64,000 nucleotides of DNA from NCBI GenBank assembly GCA_014529385.2, contig CM043953.1:112470549-112534548 (forward strand). Direction: 5' to 3'. This document shows positions 63,596-64,000 of the stretch, piece by piece. The position numbers were made by a program, and so were the translations under genes. The notes beneath the pieces are model-generated. The model made no database searches. It saw nothing but the letters and a program-made list of their open reading frames with translations, and was not told the origin of the DNA. The stretch is from Adiantum capillus-veneris (Eukaryota; Streptophyta; Polypodiopsida; Polypodiales; Pteridaceae). Position 1 is the first letter of the stretch; each line of letters starts with the position of its first letter.

Positions 63596-64000
63596 AAGAG
63601 AGAGCATATACTATTAGCATATACTATATGGTAGTGAGTATCCAGTTAGCATATATTGAGCTAGCTAGCATACACTATATTCTAGCTAGCATACATTGCA
63701 TGCTAGTTACAATTGATACATTGTAGATAGTATACATTTAACATATATTGTGCAAGTTAGCATATGATATATACTAGTTTTCTTTATGATAGCTAGCACA
63801 CACTTTGTAGAAGCTTGTTAGTATACAATTAGCATATATTGTATATGCTAGTCAGCATATACTGTGATAGTTAGCATACACTATATGCTAGTTAGCATAT
63901 ACTGTATGATAGTGAGTATCCAGTTAGCATATATTGTGCTAGTTATCATATATTGCATGCTAGTTACAATTGATACGATTGATACACTGTAGATAGTATA
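63596..64000. repeat. AT-rich tandem array 2 (runs off the window)
   Basis: Repeats of GCTAGTTAGCATA with variable spacers, similar to 50970-51847 but more irregular (GTTAGCATATACT, CTAGCTAGCATACA). It directly follows the charged-helix codons of the FCP1-like pseudogene. Confidence 0.8.

Overview
The window looks like repeat-dense nuclear DNA of a land plant with a large genome. It is built almost entirely of nested, partly decayed LTR retrotransposons (Ty3/gypsy and Ty1/copia), plus a few gene fragments with plant-like splice signals. No intact host gene, tRNA, rRNA or CRISPR array was seen. The exact plant lineage cannot be fixed from sequence alone. One gypsy element (E) resembles fungal-type gypsy polymerases, which would fit a non-flowering plant, but that is inference. 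Letters A-H below are working names for the elements.

Layout, left half. 1-280: antisense copia integrase scrap. 281-5584 (+): element A, a gag-only LTR element with a truncated 5' LTR. 5585-8367 (+): element B, a copia pol fragment (integrase, RT, RNase H). 8368-9485 and 20287-21640 (-): two tandem gypsy integrase fragments (element D). The first is split by element C at 9486-20286 (-), the best-preserved element, with near-identical LTRs, a perfect AATGT target duplication, a tRNA-Asp-type primer site and a polypurine tract. Element C pol carries a second retropepsin-like domain and four W-[VI]-P-K repeats after the integrase. 21641-23740: unassigned DNA with a 19-bp minisatellite. 23740-27901 (-): rest of element D (gag, protease, RT, RNase H). 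27902-36140 (-): element E, with 1.9-kb LTRs, gag, a protease with a D-H-G site, RT and a truncated RNase H, and no integrase.

Layout, right half. 36203-45129 (+): element F, a Tat-type gypsy whose gag-pol is in one frame with point nonsense mutations, has two RNase H domains, and is interrupted in integrase by a copia-type solo LTR with an ATATG duplication. 45130-47080: an LTR fragment of the E family (-) with a related solo LTR (+) inserted in it. 47081-49340: gag-like ORF, possible LTR and a decayed gypsy RT fragment. 49428-50845: spliced-gene-like pseudogene of unknown function. 50970-51847: array of about 21-bp AT-rich repeats. 51848-58227 (-): element G, a pol-less element whose 3' LTR is split by another E-type solo LTR. 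58395-59404 and 62177-62613: eight copies of a 24-bp palindrome. 60991-62060 (-): element H, a second retropepsin plus W-x-P-K tail like that of element C. 63109-63595: FCP1-like phosphatase pseudogene, followed by a second AT-rich array to the window end.

Most distinctive points. (1) E-type LTRs carry two small overlapping ORFs (ATGA junction) whose proteins look like paralogues of each other and are kept in several copies. (2) A post-integrase retropepsin with W-x-P-K repeats occurs in two elements. (3) A 24-bp palindrome recurs at irregular spacing. (4) Four insertions of one LTR family have flanks starting ACG, two with recognisable 4-bp duplications. All comparisons were made by eye; identities, family assignments and ages are qualitative.
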